A DNA stretch of 28,041 nucleotides from JBBAFB01 sp041655595 (lineage in GTDB: Bacteria > Bacillota > DULZ01). The stretch's first letter is position 1, and every line of letters starts with the position of its first letter. The notes under the pieces are model-generated. The model ran no database searches. It was not told where the DNA came from and saw nothing but the letters and a program-made list of their open reading frames with translations. Location: assembly GCA_041655595.1 (NCBI GenBank), contig JBBAFB010000011.1, positions 1 through 28,041 of the forward strand. Direction: 5' to 3'. The position numbers and the translations under genes are program-made. This document shows positions 7,566 through 13,879 of the stretch, one piece after another.

Positions 7566-7582
7566 ATACATATCCTATGTAT
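7566..7582. promoter_or_regulatory. Candidate operator dyad upstream of yerC/his operon
   Basis: ATACATA and TATGTAT form a perfect 7-bp inverted repeat around TCC, ending 27 bp before the yerC start. Further out on the minus strand, TTGCAA at 7606-7601 could be a -35 with TACATA (7581-7576) as a poorly spaced (19 bp) -10; the dyad would then cover the -10. YerC resembles TrpR, which binds a dyad over its promoter, so autoregulation is plausible. The AT-rich sequence makes chance symmetry a real alternative. Confidence 0.4.
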
Positions 7583-7653
7583 TTTTAGTTCGGCATGGTT
7601 TTGCAATTTCCTTTCCCGCTTTACCATCTTAAAGGGTTTAAAGCAAAATATTC

Positions 7654-7683
7654 TTGACCTTTGCCCCTTTACTATGCTATATT
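7654..7683 (+). promoter_or_regulatory. Sigma-A type promoter of metNIQ
   Basis: TTGACC at 7654-7659 and TATATT at 7678-7683 are separated by 18 bp. They lie about 25 bases upstream of the SAM-I aptamer, which is where its promoter should be. The -35 matches five of six consensus bases. Confidence 0.7.
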
Positions 7684-7706
7684 ATTCTCAAAGCAATACG
7701 GATTAG

Positions 7707-7818
7707 CTCTTATCCAGAGTAGGTGGAGGGACTGGCCCTGTGAAACCCGGCAACCCCCTTTTATCTCAAAAGGAACGGTGCCAATTCCTGCGGGTGTGAG
7801 ACATCTGTCAGATGAGAG
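7707..7818 (+). ncRNA. SAM-I riboswitch (S-box) aptamer
   Basis: The P1 helix CTCTTATC (7707-7714) pairs with GATGAGAG (7811-7818). Between them are the conserved S-box blocks: CCAGAGTAGGTGGAGGGACT, GGCCCTGTGAAACCCGGCAA (kink-turn and P2/P3 region), GGTGCCAATTCCTGC, and a P4 arm before the closing strand. S-adenosylmethionine binding stabilises P1 and favours the downstream terminator, shutting off methionine uptake when SAM is plentiful. It is followed directly by the terminator at 7838-7869 and metN. Confidence 0.97.
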
Positions 7819-7837
7819 TAAAGCAAACAGCTTAGTT

Positions 7838-7869
7838 CTCTCTGTCTTTCGGCAACAGGGAGTTTTTTT
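7838..7869 (+). terminator. Riboswitch-controlled intrinsic terminator
   Basis: CTCTCTGT (7838-7845) pairs with ACAGGGAG (7855-7862), eight pairs with one G-U, followed by seven T. The 5' arm CTCTC can alternatively pair with GAGAG at 7814-7818, the 3' strand of aptamer P1, forming an antiterminator when SAM is absent. The metN ribosome binding site begins right after the U-tract. Confidence 0.9.
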
Positions 7870-7885
7870 ATAGGTAGGTGTACAA

Positions 7886-8896
7886 ATGATAGAAATTACT
7901 GATTTACATAAGGTTTTTTCCAGTAATGGAGGGGATGTTGTAGCCCTTAATGGTGTTAGCCTGCATATCCCAAAGGGTGAAATATATGGTATAATAGGTC
8001 TAAGCGGTGCAGGCAAGAGTACCTTGGTGCGCTGTATTAATATGCTGGAACGGCCCACTTCCGGCCAAGTTGTGATAGATGGTGTTGATATGGGTAAGCT
8101 GTCACCCCGGCAATTGCGGCTTGCAAGGCAGGATATCGGCATGATTTTTCAACATTTTAATTTATTATGGTCCAGAACCGTTTATGGCAATATTGCTTTT
8201 CCCTTGGAAATTGCAGGTCATCAAGAACGGGAAATTAATAAACGAGTAACTGAGCTTCTGGAGCTGGTTGGGCTAAGCGATAAAATTAATGCTTACCCTT
8301 CCCAATTAAGCGGCGGACAAAAACAAAGGGTGGGTATTGCCAGATCTTTGGCCAACAATCCCAAGGTTCTACTTTGTGATGAAGCCACCTCGGCCTTGGA
8401 CCCTCAAACAACCGAATCCATTCTCAATTTGTTAAAGGATATCAACAAAAATTTCGAGCTAACAATGGTGGTAATCACCCATGAAATGAATGTCATCAAA
8501 GAAATCTGCGATTCCGTAGCAGTCATTGAAAATGCAAAGGTTGTTGAATCAGGCTCAGTACTTGAGCTTTTCACCCAACCAAAAACCGCCACGGCCAGGC
8601 ATTTTATTAATACCGTCATTAATATTGATGTGCCTGAAGCGGTAGTACTGAAAAATAACGGAAACGGCGGAAACATAATCAGAATCACTTTTGTAGGAGA
8701 TGTGGCCGGGCAACCAATTCTATCAAATTTAGTTTCCGATTATGGGCTGAAAACAAACATACTTTATGGTAATATAGATCATATACAGGAACATACTTTT
8801 GGAACCTTGACTGTTCAGCTTTTAGGCGATCAGAATCAAGTTAAAAAAGGTATTAGCTACTTAAAGGATCTACAGCTGGAAGTTGAGGTGTTATAG
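7886..8896 (+). CDS. metN: Methionine ABC transporter ATP-binding protein
   Basis: MetN (336 aa) powers methionine import on the cytoplasmic face. It has Walker A GLSGAGKST (38-46), Q-loop Gln89, the signature LSGGQKQRVGIARSL from 141, Walker B VLLCDEATSALDP (Asp165-Glu166) and the switch His in VITHEM. Residues ~255-336 form the C-terminal NIL domain (ACT-like fold), which binds methionine and trans-inhibits transport in E. coli MetN. It is the first gene behind the SAM riboswitch, with AGGTAGGTG before the ATG. Its stop codon is immediately followed by the metI ATG. Confidence 0.96.
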   Translation: MIEITDLHKVFSSNGGDVVALNGVSLHIPKGEIYGIIGLSGAGKSTLVRCINMLERPTSGQVVIDGVDMGKLSPRQLRLARQDIGMIFQHFNLLWSRTVYGNIAFPLEIAGHQEREINKRVTELLELVGLSDKINAYPSQLSGGQKQRVGIARSLANNPKVLLCDEATSALDPQTTESILNLLKDINKNFELTMVVITHEMNVIKEICDSVAVIENAKVVESGSVLELFTQPKTATARHFINTVINIDVPEAVVLKNNGNGGNIIRITFVGDVAGQPILSNLVSDYGLKTNILYGNIDHIQEHTFGTLTVQLLGDQNQVKKGISYLKDLQLEVEVL

Positions 8897-9553
8897 ATGC
8901 CTTGGTCGGAAATGCTGAGCTTGGTTTGGAGGGGACTTGTAGAAACAGTTTATATGGTTTCGGTTTCTGTTGCAATATCCTATTTAATAGGAATCCCCTT
9001 GGGTATTATTTTAGTTATCAGCGAAACAGGACATATAAATGAAAATAAAAAGTTAAATTCTATTTTGGGGACAATTGTTAACATCGGCCGTTCAATACCA
9101 TTTATTATCCTATTGGCCTTTATAACTCCTTTTACCAGAAAAATTATCGGCACCTCCATTGGCACCACTGCTGCCATCGTGCCTTTAACAGTTGCCGCAA
9201 TTCCTTTTGTGGCACGAATGGTAGAATCATCTTTTAAGGAAATCCCTTGGGGGGTAATCGAGGCGGCCCTAGCATCCGGGTCTGGCTCTATGGATATAAT
9301 TCGCAAGGTACTGATACCTGAAGCGATGCCCTCTTTAATCTTGGGTGCAACGATCACAACAATAACTTTAATCAGTTATTCAGCCATGGCGGGTGCCGTA
9401 GGAGGAGGTGGTTTGGGGGACGTTGCTTTAAGATATGGTTTCTATCGCTTTGAAACAACTTTAATGTTTGTAGTCATTATTGTTTTAATAATACTTATAC
9501 AAATACTGCAGATGATTGGAGATAAAATTGCAGCCAATATTGACAAGAGGTAA
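8897..9553 (+). CDS. metI: Methionine ABC transporter permease
   Basis: MetI (218 aa) is the membrane permease; two copies pair with two MetN. Five hydrophobic segments are visible, from VETVYMVSVSVAISYLIGI to the C-terminal TLMFVVIIVLIILIQIL. The EAA coupling loop EAALASGSGSMDIIRKVLIP docks onto MetN. Size and the GGGGLGDVALRYGF motif are typical of MetI. It starts at the base after the metN stop, and its ribosome binding site GAGGTG lies inside the end of metN, so the two are translationally coupled. Confidence 0.96.
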   Translation: MPWSEMLSLVWRGLVETVYMVSVSVAISYLIGIPLGIILVISETGHINENKKLNSILGTIVNIGRSIPFIILLAFITPFTRKIIGTSIGTTAAIVPLTVAAIPFVARMVESSFKEIPWGVIEAALASGSGSMDIIRKVLIPEAMPSLILGATITTITLISYSAMAGAVGGGGLGDVALRYGFYRFETTLMFVVIIVLIILIQILQMIGDKIAANIDKR

Positions 9554-9581
9554 CTAAAAAATTTTTATAAGGGGGATTAAC

Positions 9582-9794
9582 ATGTCGGTAAAAAAAGTTT
9601 TGGTCTTGTTGTTGATTGTGGGGTTAGCCTTGGCCTTTACTGTGGGCTGTAGAACTAACGCCCAGCCTCAAACTCACCTGCCTCCATTGGTCACTCAAGG
9701 AGGAGGGGTACCTACCATAGCGGTACCGGATGTGTTCGGGGATGAATTTAATATGATGTACTGGACACACATACCTCCGCTGATTGAAAAGTAA
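9582..9794 (+). CDS. Small lipoprotein duplicating the MetQ leader and linker only
   Basis: This 70-residue open frame has a normal ribosome binding site (AAGGGGGATTAAC before the ATG). It encodes a lipoprotein signal peptide with Cys23 in a lipobox-like TVGC, then about 48 residues of linker, and stops. It is nearly the same as the first ~70 residues of the full metQ that follows at 9896, which carries the same linker before its substrate-binding domain. The linker has two THxPPL motifs flanking a VPDVFGDEFNMMYW core. No substrate-binding domain follows. The nucleotide differences from the metQ copy in the linker are mostly synonymous, which suggests a maintained protein and not simple debris. 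It could also be a remnant of a partial tandem duplication. Function unknown. Confidence 0.65.
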   Translation: MSVKKVLVLLLIVGLALAFTVGCRTNAQPQTHLPPLVTQGGGVPTIAVPDVFGDEFNMMYWTHIPPLIEK

Positions 9795-9812
9795 TCTTTA
9801 AACACTAATGCG

Positions 9813-9852
9813 GTCAAGTGGTCCTTAAATATATATTTAAGGACCACTTGAC
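9813..9852. repeat. Perfect 40-bp palindrome between the mini-lipoprotein and metQ
   Basis: The 20 bases beginning GTCAAGTGGTCCTTAAATAT at 9813 are followed directly by their exact reverse complement, ending at 9852. In RNA this gives an ~18-bp hairpin with an AU-rich tip. No U-tract follows on either strand, so it is not a classical terminator. It sits 43 bp before the metQ start and could protect or punctuate the mRNA so that MetQ is made in excess, or be a DNA-level site or insertion scar. Confidence 0.9.
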
Positions 9853-9895
9853 AAAACATCATCAACAGGCCAGCCTGAACTTAAGGGGGATTAGA

Positions 9896-10870
9896 ATGAC
9901 AAGTAAAAAGTTTTTAGTATTGCTTTTAATTATTGGGTTAGTTCTAGCTGTTACAACAGGCTGCAGAACTGATGCCCAGCCTCAAACCCACCTACCTCCA
10001 TTAGTCACACAAGGAGGGGGAGTACCCGCCTTAGCGGTACCGGATGTGTTCGGTGATGAATTTAATATGATGTACTGGACACACATACCTCCGCTAATTG
10101 ATAAAAGTGGGGGAAAAACTGCTGTAAAGCCGCCAAAACTAACAAAACTGATAATTGGTGCTACACCAACACCCCATGCTGAAATTTTACTGGTGGCCAA
10201 GGATCTGCTTGTAGAAAAAGGAGTGGATTTGGAAGTAAAGGAATTTACTGATTATGTGCTTCCCAATATTGCTTTAAACGATGGATCTCTGGGAGCAAAC
10301 TTTTTCCAGCACATTCCCTATTTAGACGAATTTAATGAAAAGAACAAAATGGAACTTGTCTGGACGACGGCTGTTCACTTTGAGCCCTATGCGCTTTATT
10401 CTAAAAAAATCACTGCTTTAAGCGAACTCAAGGATGGGGACACCATCGCGGTGCCAAATGACGCAACCAATGAAGCCCGTGCACTTTGGCTCTTGCAGGA
10501 TAACGGGATTATCACCTTAAAAGAAGGTGTGGGTCTGACCGCAACCGTCAGGGATATTGTTGACTACAAAATAAAAATCAAAATCAATGAGCTGGAGGCT
10601 GCCCTTTTACCCAGAGCGCTGGATGACGTGACCGGTGCCATTATCAATGGTAACTTTGCCATTGGTGCGGGACTTAACCCCCTAAAGGATTCTTTAGTAA
10701 TGGAGGACCCGGAATCCATAGCAGCCGACACCTTTAAAAACGTAGTTGCAGTAAAAAAAGGAAATGAAAACCTGCCGGAAATCCGGGCTTTACATGAAGT
10801 CCTGCTGAGTCAGCCGATTAAAGACTTTATTATGGACAAATATCAGGGAGCAGTAGTGCCTATGTTCTAA
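9896..10870 (+). CDS. metQ: Methionine-binding lipoprotein
   Basis: MetQ (324 aa) captures methionine outside the membrane and delivers it to MetI. A lipoprotein signal peptide ends at Cys22 or so (TTGC), followed by an unusual ~50-residue linker (two THxPPL motifs around VPDVFGDEFNMMYW). The NlpA/MetQ domain then starts at KLIIGATPTPHAEIL. Family features include LGANFFQHIPYLDEFN, AVHFEPYALYS and AVPNDATNEARAL. The linker is absent from the MetQ proteins I know. The ATG at 9896 is chosen for its AAGGGGG ribosome binding site and signal peptide; an in-frame GTG upstream falls inside the palindrome. The terminator at 10870-10898 ends the operon. Confidence 0.93.
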   Translation: MTSKKFLVLLLIIGLVLAVTTGCRTDAQPQTHLPPLVTQGGGVPALAVPDVFGDEFNMMYWTHIPPLIDKSGGKTAVKPPKLTKLIIGATPTPHAEILLVAKDLLVEKGVDLEVKEFTDYVLPNIALNDGSLGANFFQHIPYLDEFNEKNKMELVWTTAVHFEPYALYSKKITALSELKDGDTIAVPNDATNEARALWLLQDNGIITLKEGVGLTATVRDIVDYKIKIKINELEAALLPRALDDVTGAIINGNFAIGAGLNPLKDSLVMEDPESIAADTFKNVVAVKKGNENLPEIRALHEVLLSQPIKDFIMDKYQGAVVPMF

Positions 10871-10898
10871 AAAAAGACCCCTAGGGGTCTTTTTTTTG
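10870..10898. terminator. Intrinsic terminator after metQ (symmetrical)
   Basis: An A-run, the palindrome GACCCCTAGGGGTC, then a run of eight or more T. The stem is GC-rich with a CTAG tip, and the flanking A and T runs let it work on both strands. It begins at the metQ stop codon. Confidence 0.93.
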
Positions 10899-10974
10899 TT
10901 TAGTATGGTCTAGCATGATCCAACATTGCTTGCATGTATTCTTTGTGGGTTATTTGTATGTCTTTCTTGCAAGC

Positions 10975-11032
10975 AGATTCTTCGCTCCGCTCAGAATGAC
11001 ATTTACTTCAGAACCTGCATTAATGTCATTCT
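10975..11032. repeat. Solo dispersed repeat of the HPERSEG-like family with an 11-bp inverted repeat
   Basis: AGATTCTTCGCTCCGCTCAG followed by AATGACA is a relative of the arms of the element at 2548-3240. Its translation contains ILRSAQND, another familiar product of this repeat class. It also carries AGAATGACATT (10993-11003) and its exact reverse complement at 11022-11032. There is no gene here. It lies in the convergent gap between metQ and purH. Confidence 0.7.
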
Positions 11033-11051
11033 ATTTTCCACTTCCTACCTT

Positions 11052-11091
11052 TTAAACACTAAAAGACCGAAGGCCTTTTTAGTGTTTAAAG
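11052..11091 (-). terminator. Long AU-rich hairpin at the purH 3' end
   Basis: TTTAAACACTAAAAG and its complement CTTTTTAGTGTTTAAA flank a short CC/GG-tipped loop, giving a stem of about 15-18 pairs with one bulge. The purH stop codon (11079-11081) lies inside it. On the minus strand the AAAAAGGCC...TCTTTT core looks like a terminator with a short U-tract, so it probably ends purH transcription. Confidence 0.6.
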
Positions 11092-12593
11092 TGTCTTTTA
11101 CCTGTGAAAACTAGGTTGATTCCGTGCTCTTTGCATGCTGTTATTGTTTCCCCGTCTCGGACCGAACCCCCGGGCTGGATAATTACTTTTACACCGTATT
11201 GAGCGGCCAAATCTACCGTATCCCTAAAAGGGAAAAATGCATCTGAAGCTAAAACAGCTCCTTTCGCTTTCTCACCTGCTTGTTTTAAGGCTATTTCCGC
11301 CGCCCCCACCCTATTCATCTGTCCGGCACCCACACCTAGTGTTTCGCCATTCTTTGCAATTACAATGGCGTTGGATTTTACATGCTTGACTACTTTCCAG
11401 GCAAAGATCAGATCCTTTAAGCTACTTTTTTGCCCAAGCACCCACTGCCAAGCCTGTCCAACATCGCTATCTAAATCCTGTTCCTGCAGTAAGAAGCCGT
11501 TCAGCACCCTTTTTATATCATATTGCTTTGCCTCATTTTTGAAAGCTGTGCTAAGCACCCTCAGCCTAGCTTTAGTGGCAAATATTTTTAGTGCCTCCCG
11601 GCTGTATCCCGGAGCTATGATAGCTTCGTAAAAGGTTCCAATCATTTCTGCGGCTGTTTCCACATCTACTTCTCTATTTAGTGCCACTATGCCGCCATAG
11701 GCCGACAAGGAATCGGCTTGATATGCTTTCAAATATGCTGCGGTTAAATTTTCGCCGATGGCGGTGCCACAGGGGTTGGTATGCTTGATAACAGCCGCTG
11801 CCGGTTCCGCAAACTCCCTAACCAGCTGCTGGGCCGCCTGGACATCCACTAAATTGTTAAAAGAAAGCTCCGGCCCCTGAATTTGTTTGAAGCCACTGTC
11901 GGCTAAATTGCCGGCAGCTTGATACCAAGCCGCCCTTTGATGGGGATTTTCCCCATAACGCAACTCCCCAACTAATTCCCCATGCAAATTAAATTCCCGG
12001 GGGAACCCTTTTTCCTCCCAAACGCCCGCTAAGTAGGCACTGATAACCGCATCGTAATTGGAGGTATGCCTAAAAGCTTCCAAAGCCAATTTCCTTTTAA
12101 AATCGGCAGTTAGTTCCCCTTGATCTTTTAATTGGCCTAGAATCTCTGGATAAGCTTCAGGACTGACCACCACCCCGGTATACCGATGATTTTTTGCCGC
12201 TGCTCTAATCAAAGTCGGGCCGCCGATATCAATGTTTTCGATGGCATCCTCAAAGCTGACATGCGGTTTTTTGATGGTTTCTCCAAAGGGGTAGAGGTTG
12301 ACAACTACTAAATCAATTGTCGGAATAGAATGCTCCGCCAAGGTTGCAAGGTGTTCTTCCGTTCTGCGGGCCAAAATACCCCCGTGAATTTTAGGGTGTA
12401 AAGTCTTGACCCTTCCATCCAATATTTCGGGAAAACCGGTGATGGTGCTAACCTGGGTTACCAAAATATTCTCTCGACTCAAATAAGCAGCCGTACCTCC
12501 GGTAGATATGATTTCATAACCCAGATCAACTAAGCCTTTGGCAAATTCCAACAAACCTTCTTTATTAGAAACACTGATTAAAACCTTTTTCAT
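11079..12593 (-). CDS. purH: Bifunctional AICAR formyltransferase / IMP cyclohydrolase
   Basis: PurH (504 aa) carries out the last two steps of IMP synthesis: formyl transfer from 10-formyl-THF to AICAR, then ring closure. Residues ~1-150 are the MGS-like IMP cyclohydrolase domain (ISTGGTAAYL, KTLHPKIHGGILARR). The rest is the formyltransferase, with RYGENPHQ (212-219), the catalytic Lys270-His271 in IKHTNPCG, and SDAFFPFRD near the C-terminus. Length is standard. It stands alone here, not within a pur operon. It has its own promoter (12692-12721) and a structured leader that may control translation. AICAR released by HisF feeds into this enzyme, linking histidine and purine synthesis. Confidence 0.97.
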   Translation of the reverse strand: MKKVLISVSNKEGLLEFAKGLVDLGYEIISTGGTAAYLSRENILVTQVSTITGFPEILDGRVKTLHPKIHGGILARRTEEHLATLAEHSIPTIDLVVVNLYPFGETIKKPHVSFEDAIENIDIGGPTLIRAAAKNHRYTGVVVSPEAYPEILGQLKDQGELTADFKRKLALEAFRHTSNYDAVISAYLAGVWEEKGFPREFNLHGELVGELRYGENPHQRAAWYQAAGNLADSGFKQIQGPELSFNNLVDVQAAQQLVREFAEPAAAVIKHTNPCGTAIGENLTAAYLKAYQADSLSAYGGIVALNREVDVETAAEMIGTFYEAIIAPGYSREALKIFATKARLRVLSTAFKNEAKQYDIKRVLNGFLLQEQDLDSDVGQAWQWVLGQKSSLKDLIFAWKVVKHVKSNAIVIAKNGETLGVGAGQMNRVGAAEIALKQAGEKAKGAVLASDAFFPFRDTVDLAAQYGVKVIIQPGGSVRDGETITACKEHGINLVFTGKRHFKH

Positions 12594-12598
12594 AACCG

Positions 12599-12670
12599 CA
12601 CCTCCGGGTGTTTTTTAATAAATTTTTGGCTGACGTAAAACACCCGGTTCGATTATCCAACCGCACCGGG
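12599..12670 (-). promoter_or_regulatory. purH leader with mutually exclusive hairpins and partly sequestered RBS
   Basis: In the minus-strand leader, an 11-bp helix can form between 12637-12647 and 12604-12614 (CCGGGTGTTTT with AAAACACCCGG). Its 3' arm includes the first GG of the purH ribosome binding site GGAGGTG (12605-12599). A competing 6-bp helix pairs CCCGGT (12670-12665) with ACCGGG (12648-12643), which uses part of the same middle arm. Such overlap is typical of a translational switch. It does not match the ZTP, purine or THF riboswitch consensus as I know them. A ligand or protein controlling it is unknown. Confidence 0.5.
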
Positions 12671-12691
12671 CCACCTTATTAATCCATTTGT

Positions 12692-12721
12692 AGTTTATCA
12701 GATGTAGGTTTTTAATGTCAA
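12692..12721 (-). promoter_or_regulatory. Sigma-A type promoter of purH
   Basis: On the minus strand TTGACA (12721-12716) is a perfect -35. The -10 is TAAACT (12697-12692, 18-bp spacing) or GATAAA (12699-12694, 16-bp spacing). It lies just past the ytaF stop and yields a leader of roughly 90 bases before purH. Confidence 0.65.
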
Positions 12722-12749
12722 CAAAGCCACTTTAGTTTAGACCGGAAAA

Positions 12750-13352
12750 TTAGAATATTTGCCTGATACCTATTAAAATCAGCAAAAACCCGGCTATTAA
12801 CGGAACCTTGCCCACCATCTTTTTTTGTTCCAAAAAATAAGTTAGTTCGTTACCGATTTGTAAAACAAGAAAACTAAAAACAGCAGATAATAGTGCTACC
12901 AGAAACCAAGAAAAACCCAAAACTCCCGCAGTAACTCCACCGCCTATGTTATTAAGGGACAGGGCAATTCCTAAAAAACTGGCCTCCATAAAATCAATTT
13001 CCTTGGAACCATCCCGATCGGCCTTACTGGGATCGGCTAAAATTGCCAGCACATGACCGTCGGCTTCCTCCGTTTTTTTACTACCTGTATAATATGGTTC
13101 GATAATAAGCCAGCAACCGATGAGCACCAGAAGGGCCATACTAATTACCTTTACCAGCTTTCCCGGTAGTAAGTTTGCCAACTGATTGCCAAATAAAGCG
13201 GCAACCGCTGAAAATAAAAAAGCAATCATGGTAATCCACAAATTTGTATATAAGGGAATCCTGATACCTTTAACACTGTATGCCACTCTAACCCCTACCG
13301 TATCCAAATTATTAACTAAGGAAATCAGCAAAACATACAGATAATCCATCAT
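12750..13352 (-). CDS. ytaF: Sporulation membrane protein YtaF
   Basis: This 200-residue integral membrane protein belongs to the YtaF branch of the MntP/LysE-like family, with about six membrane segments in two similar halves (for example YLYVLLISLVNNLDTVGV and FLGIALSLNNIGGGVTAGVL). YtaF is linked to sporulation in Bacillus; its substrate is not established. The loop between the halves contains DRDGSKEIDFME (112-123), which fits an EF-hand calcium loop at positions 1, 3, 5, 7, 8, 9 and 12. The ribosome binding site AAGGGG lies 6 bases before the first of two adjacent ATGs. It supports a spore-forming host. Confidence 0.85.
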   Translation of the reverse strand: MMDYLYVLLISLVNNLDTVGVRVAYSVKGIRIPLYTNLWITMIAFLFSAVAALFGNQLANLLPGKLVKVISMALLVLIGCWLIIEPYYTGSKKTEEADGHVLAILADPSKADRDGSKEIDFMEASFLGIALSLNNIGGGVTAGVLGFSWFLVALLSAVFSFLVLQIGNELTYFLEQKKMVGKVPLIAGFLLILIGIRQIF

Positions 13353-13434
13353 AAGTCGCCCCTTCCTAACCCTACCCTCTCAGTTTATTCCCGGCAGGGG
13401 TTTATGGTGCAACTGCTTATATTGCCAGGGGCTA

Positions 13435-13461
13435 ACCTTTTTTTGGATCAGGCATATATTA
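13435..13461 (+). promoter_or_regulatory. Possible sigma-K-like promoter of the small gene
   Basis: AC (13435-13436), 16 bases, then CATATATTA (13453-13461), which fits AC-N16-CATAnnnTA. The predicted start of transcription would fall almost on the ribosome binding site, so the leader would be very short. A weak prediction in AT-rich DNA. Confidence 0.25.
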
Positions 13462-13482
13462 GCTATAAGGAGAGTGAATTAC

Positions 13483-13725
13483 ATGAACAGATGGCTAAGG
13501 AGCCTGCAGACCAATACCCCTCAAGAAGGTTTTGAATTAGCGATTAAGCTTTCGCAAAAAGGTGTGGAGTACACCCAACCAGATGTACAAATTCGAAACC
13601 AGCTTCGGCCCAAATACTCCAGAAATGCGGATAGCTTAATTGCCGCCTCGCAAGTGATAGCTCTTAACTTTCAGACTGTAGCCGCCGCCAATAATTATTG
13701 GAGAAGTTATAGCAATTATTACTAG
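13483..13725 (+). CDS. Small protein of unknown function (80 aa)
   Basis: I do not recognise this protein. The ATG at 13483 has AAGGAG ten bases upstream; an in-frame GTG at 13474 is too close to that site. The 80-residue product starts MNRWLRSLQTNTPQEGFELA, has an amphipathic middle (AIKLSQKGVEYTQPD) and a polar, aromatic tail ending WRSYSNYY. There is no signal peptide or membrane segment and no cysteine. It is one of the few plus-strand genes, alone between ytaF and the Fe-S genes, and is closed by the terminator at 13804-13843. A weak sigma-K-like element upstream and the nearby ytaF hint at a sporulation role, but this is inference. Confidence 0.65.
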   Translation: MNRWLRSLQTNTPQEGFELAIKLSQKGVEYTQPDVQIRNQLRPKYSRNADSLIAASQVIALNFQTVAAANNYWRSYSNYY

Positions 13726-13803
13726 TCTTGGCAAATCCGGTTTTACCTCTAAAAAGTCGCCACGAATACACGGTATGCAAGTTAAAAATGAAATAGCACA
13801 AAG

Positions 13804-13843
13804 AAAAAAGTTCCAACCACCGTTTAGTGGCTGGAACTTTTTT
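13804..13843. terminator. Bidirectional intrinsic terminator
   Basis: A-run, then GTTCCAACCAC (13810-13820), loop CGTTTA, GTGGCTGGAAC (13827-13837), then a T-run. Ten of eleven positions pair. It lies between convergent genes and can stop transcription of both the small plus-strand gene and the smsCB operon. Confidence 0.93.
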
Positions 13844-13879
13844 AGTCATTTTCCCCGACAGCTTCCCTGAGCCGGGAGT

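Noticed and set aside
7672..8142. 156-codon minus-strand frame across the SAM riboswitch and metN start
   Set aside because: Antisense shadow of a clear riboswitch and of metN; composition unlike a protein.
9818..9895. Longer MetQ starting at GTG 9818
   Set aside because: The start would lie within the palindrome without a ribosome binding site and would put 26 residues before the lipoprotein signal peptide.
12594..12721. ZTP (pfl) or purine riboswitch upstream of purH
   Set aside because: The conserved CCGCCUGGG-type core of ZTP and the core of the purine aptamer are not present.
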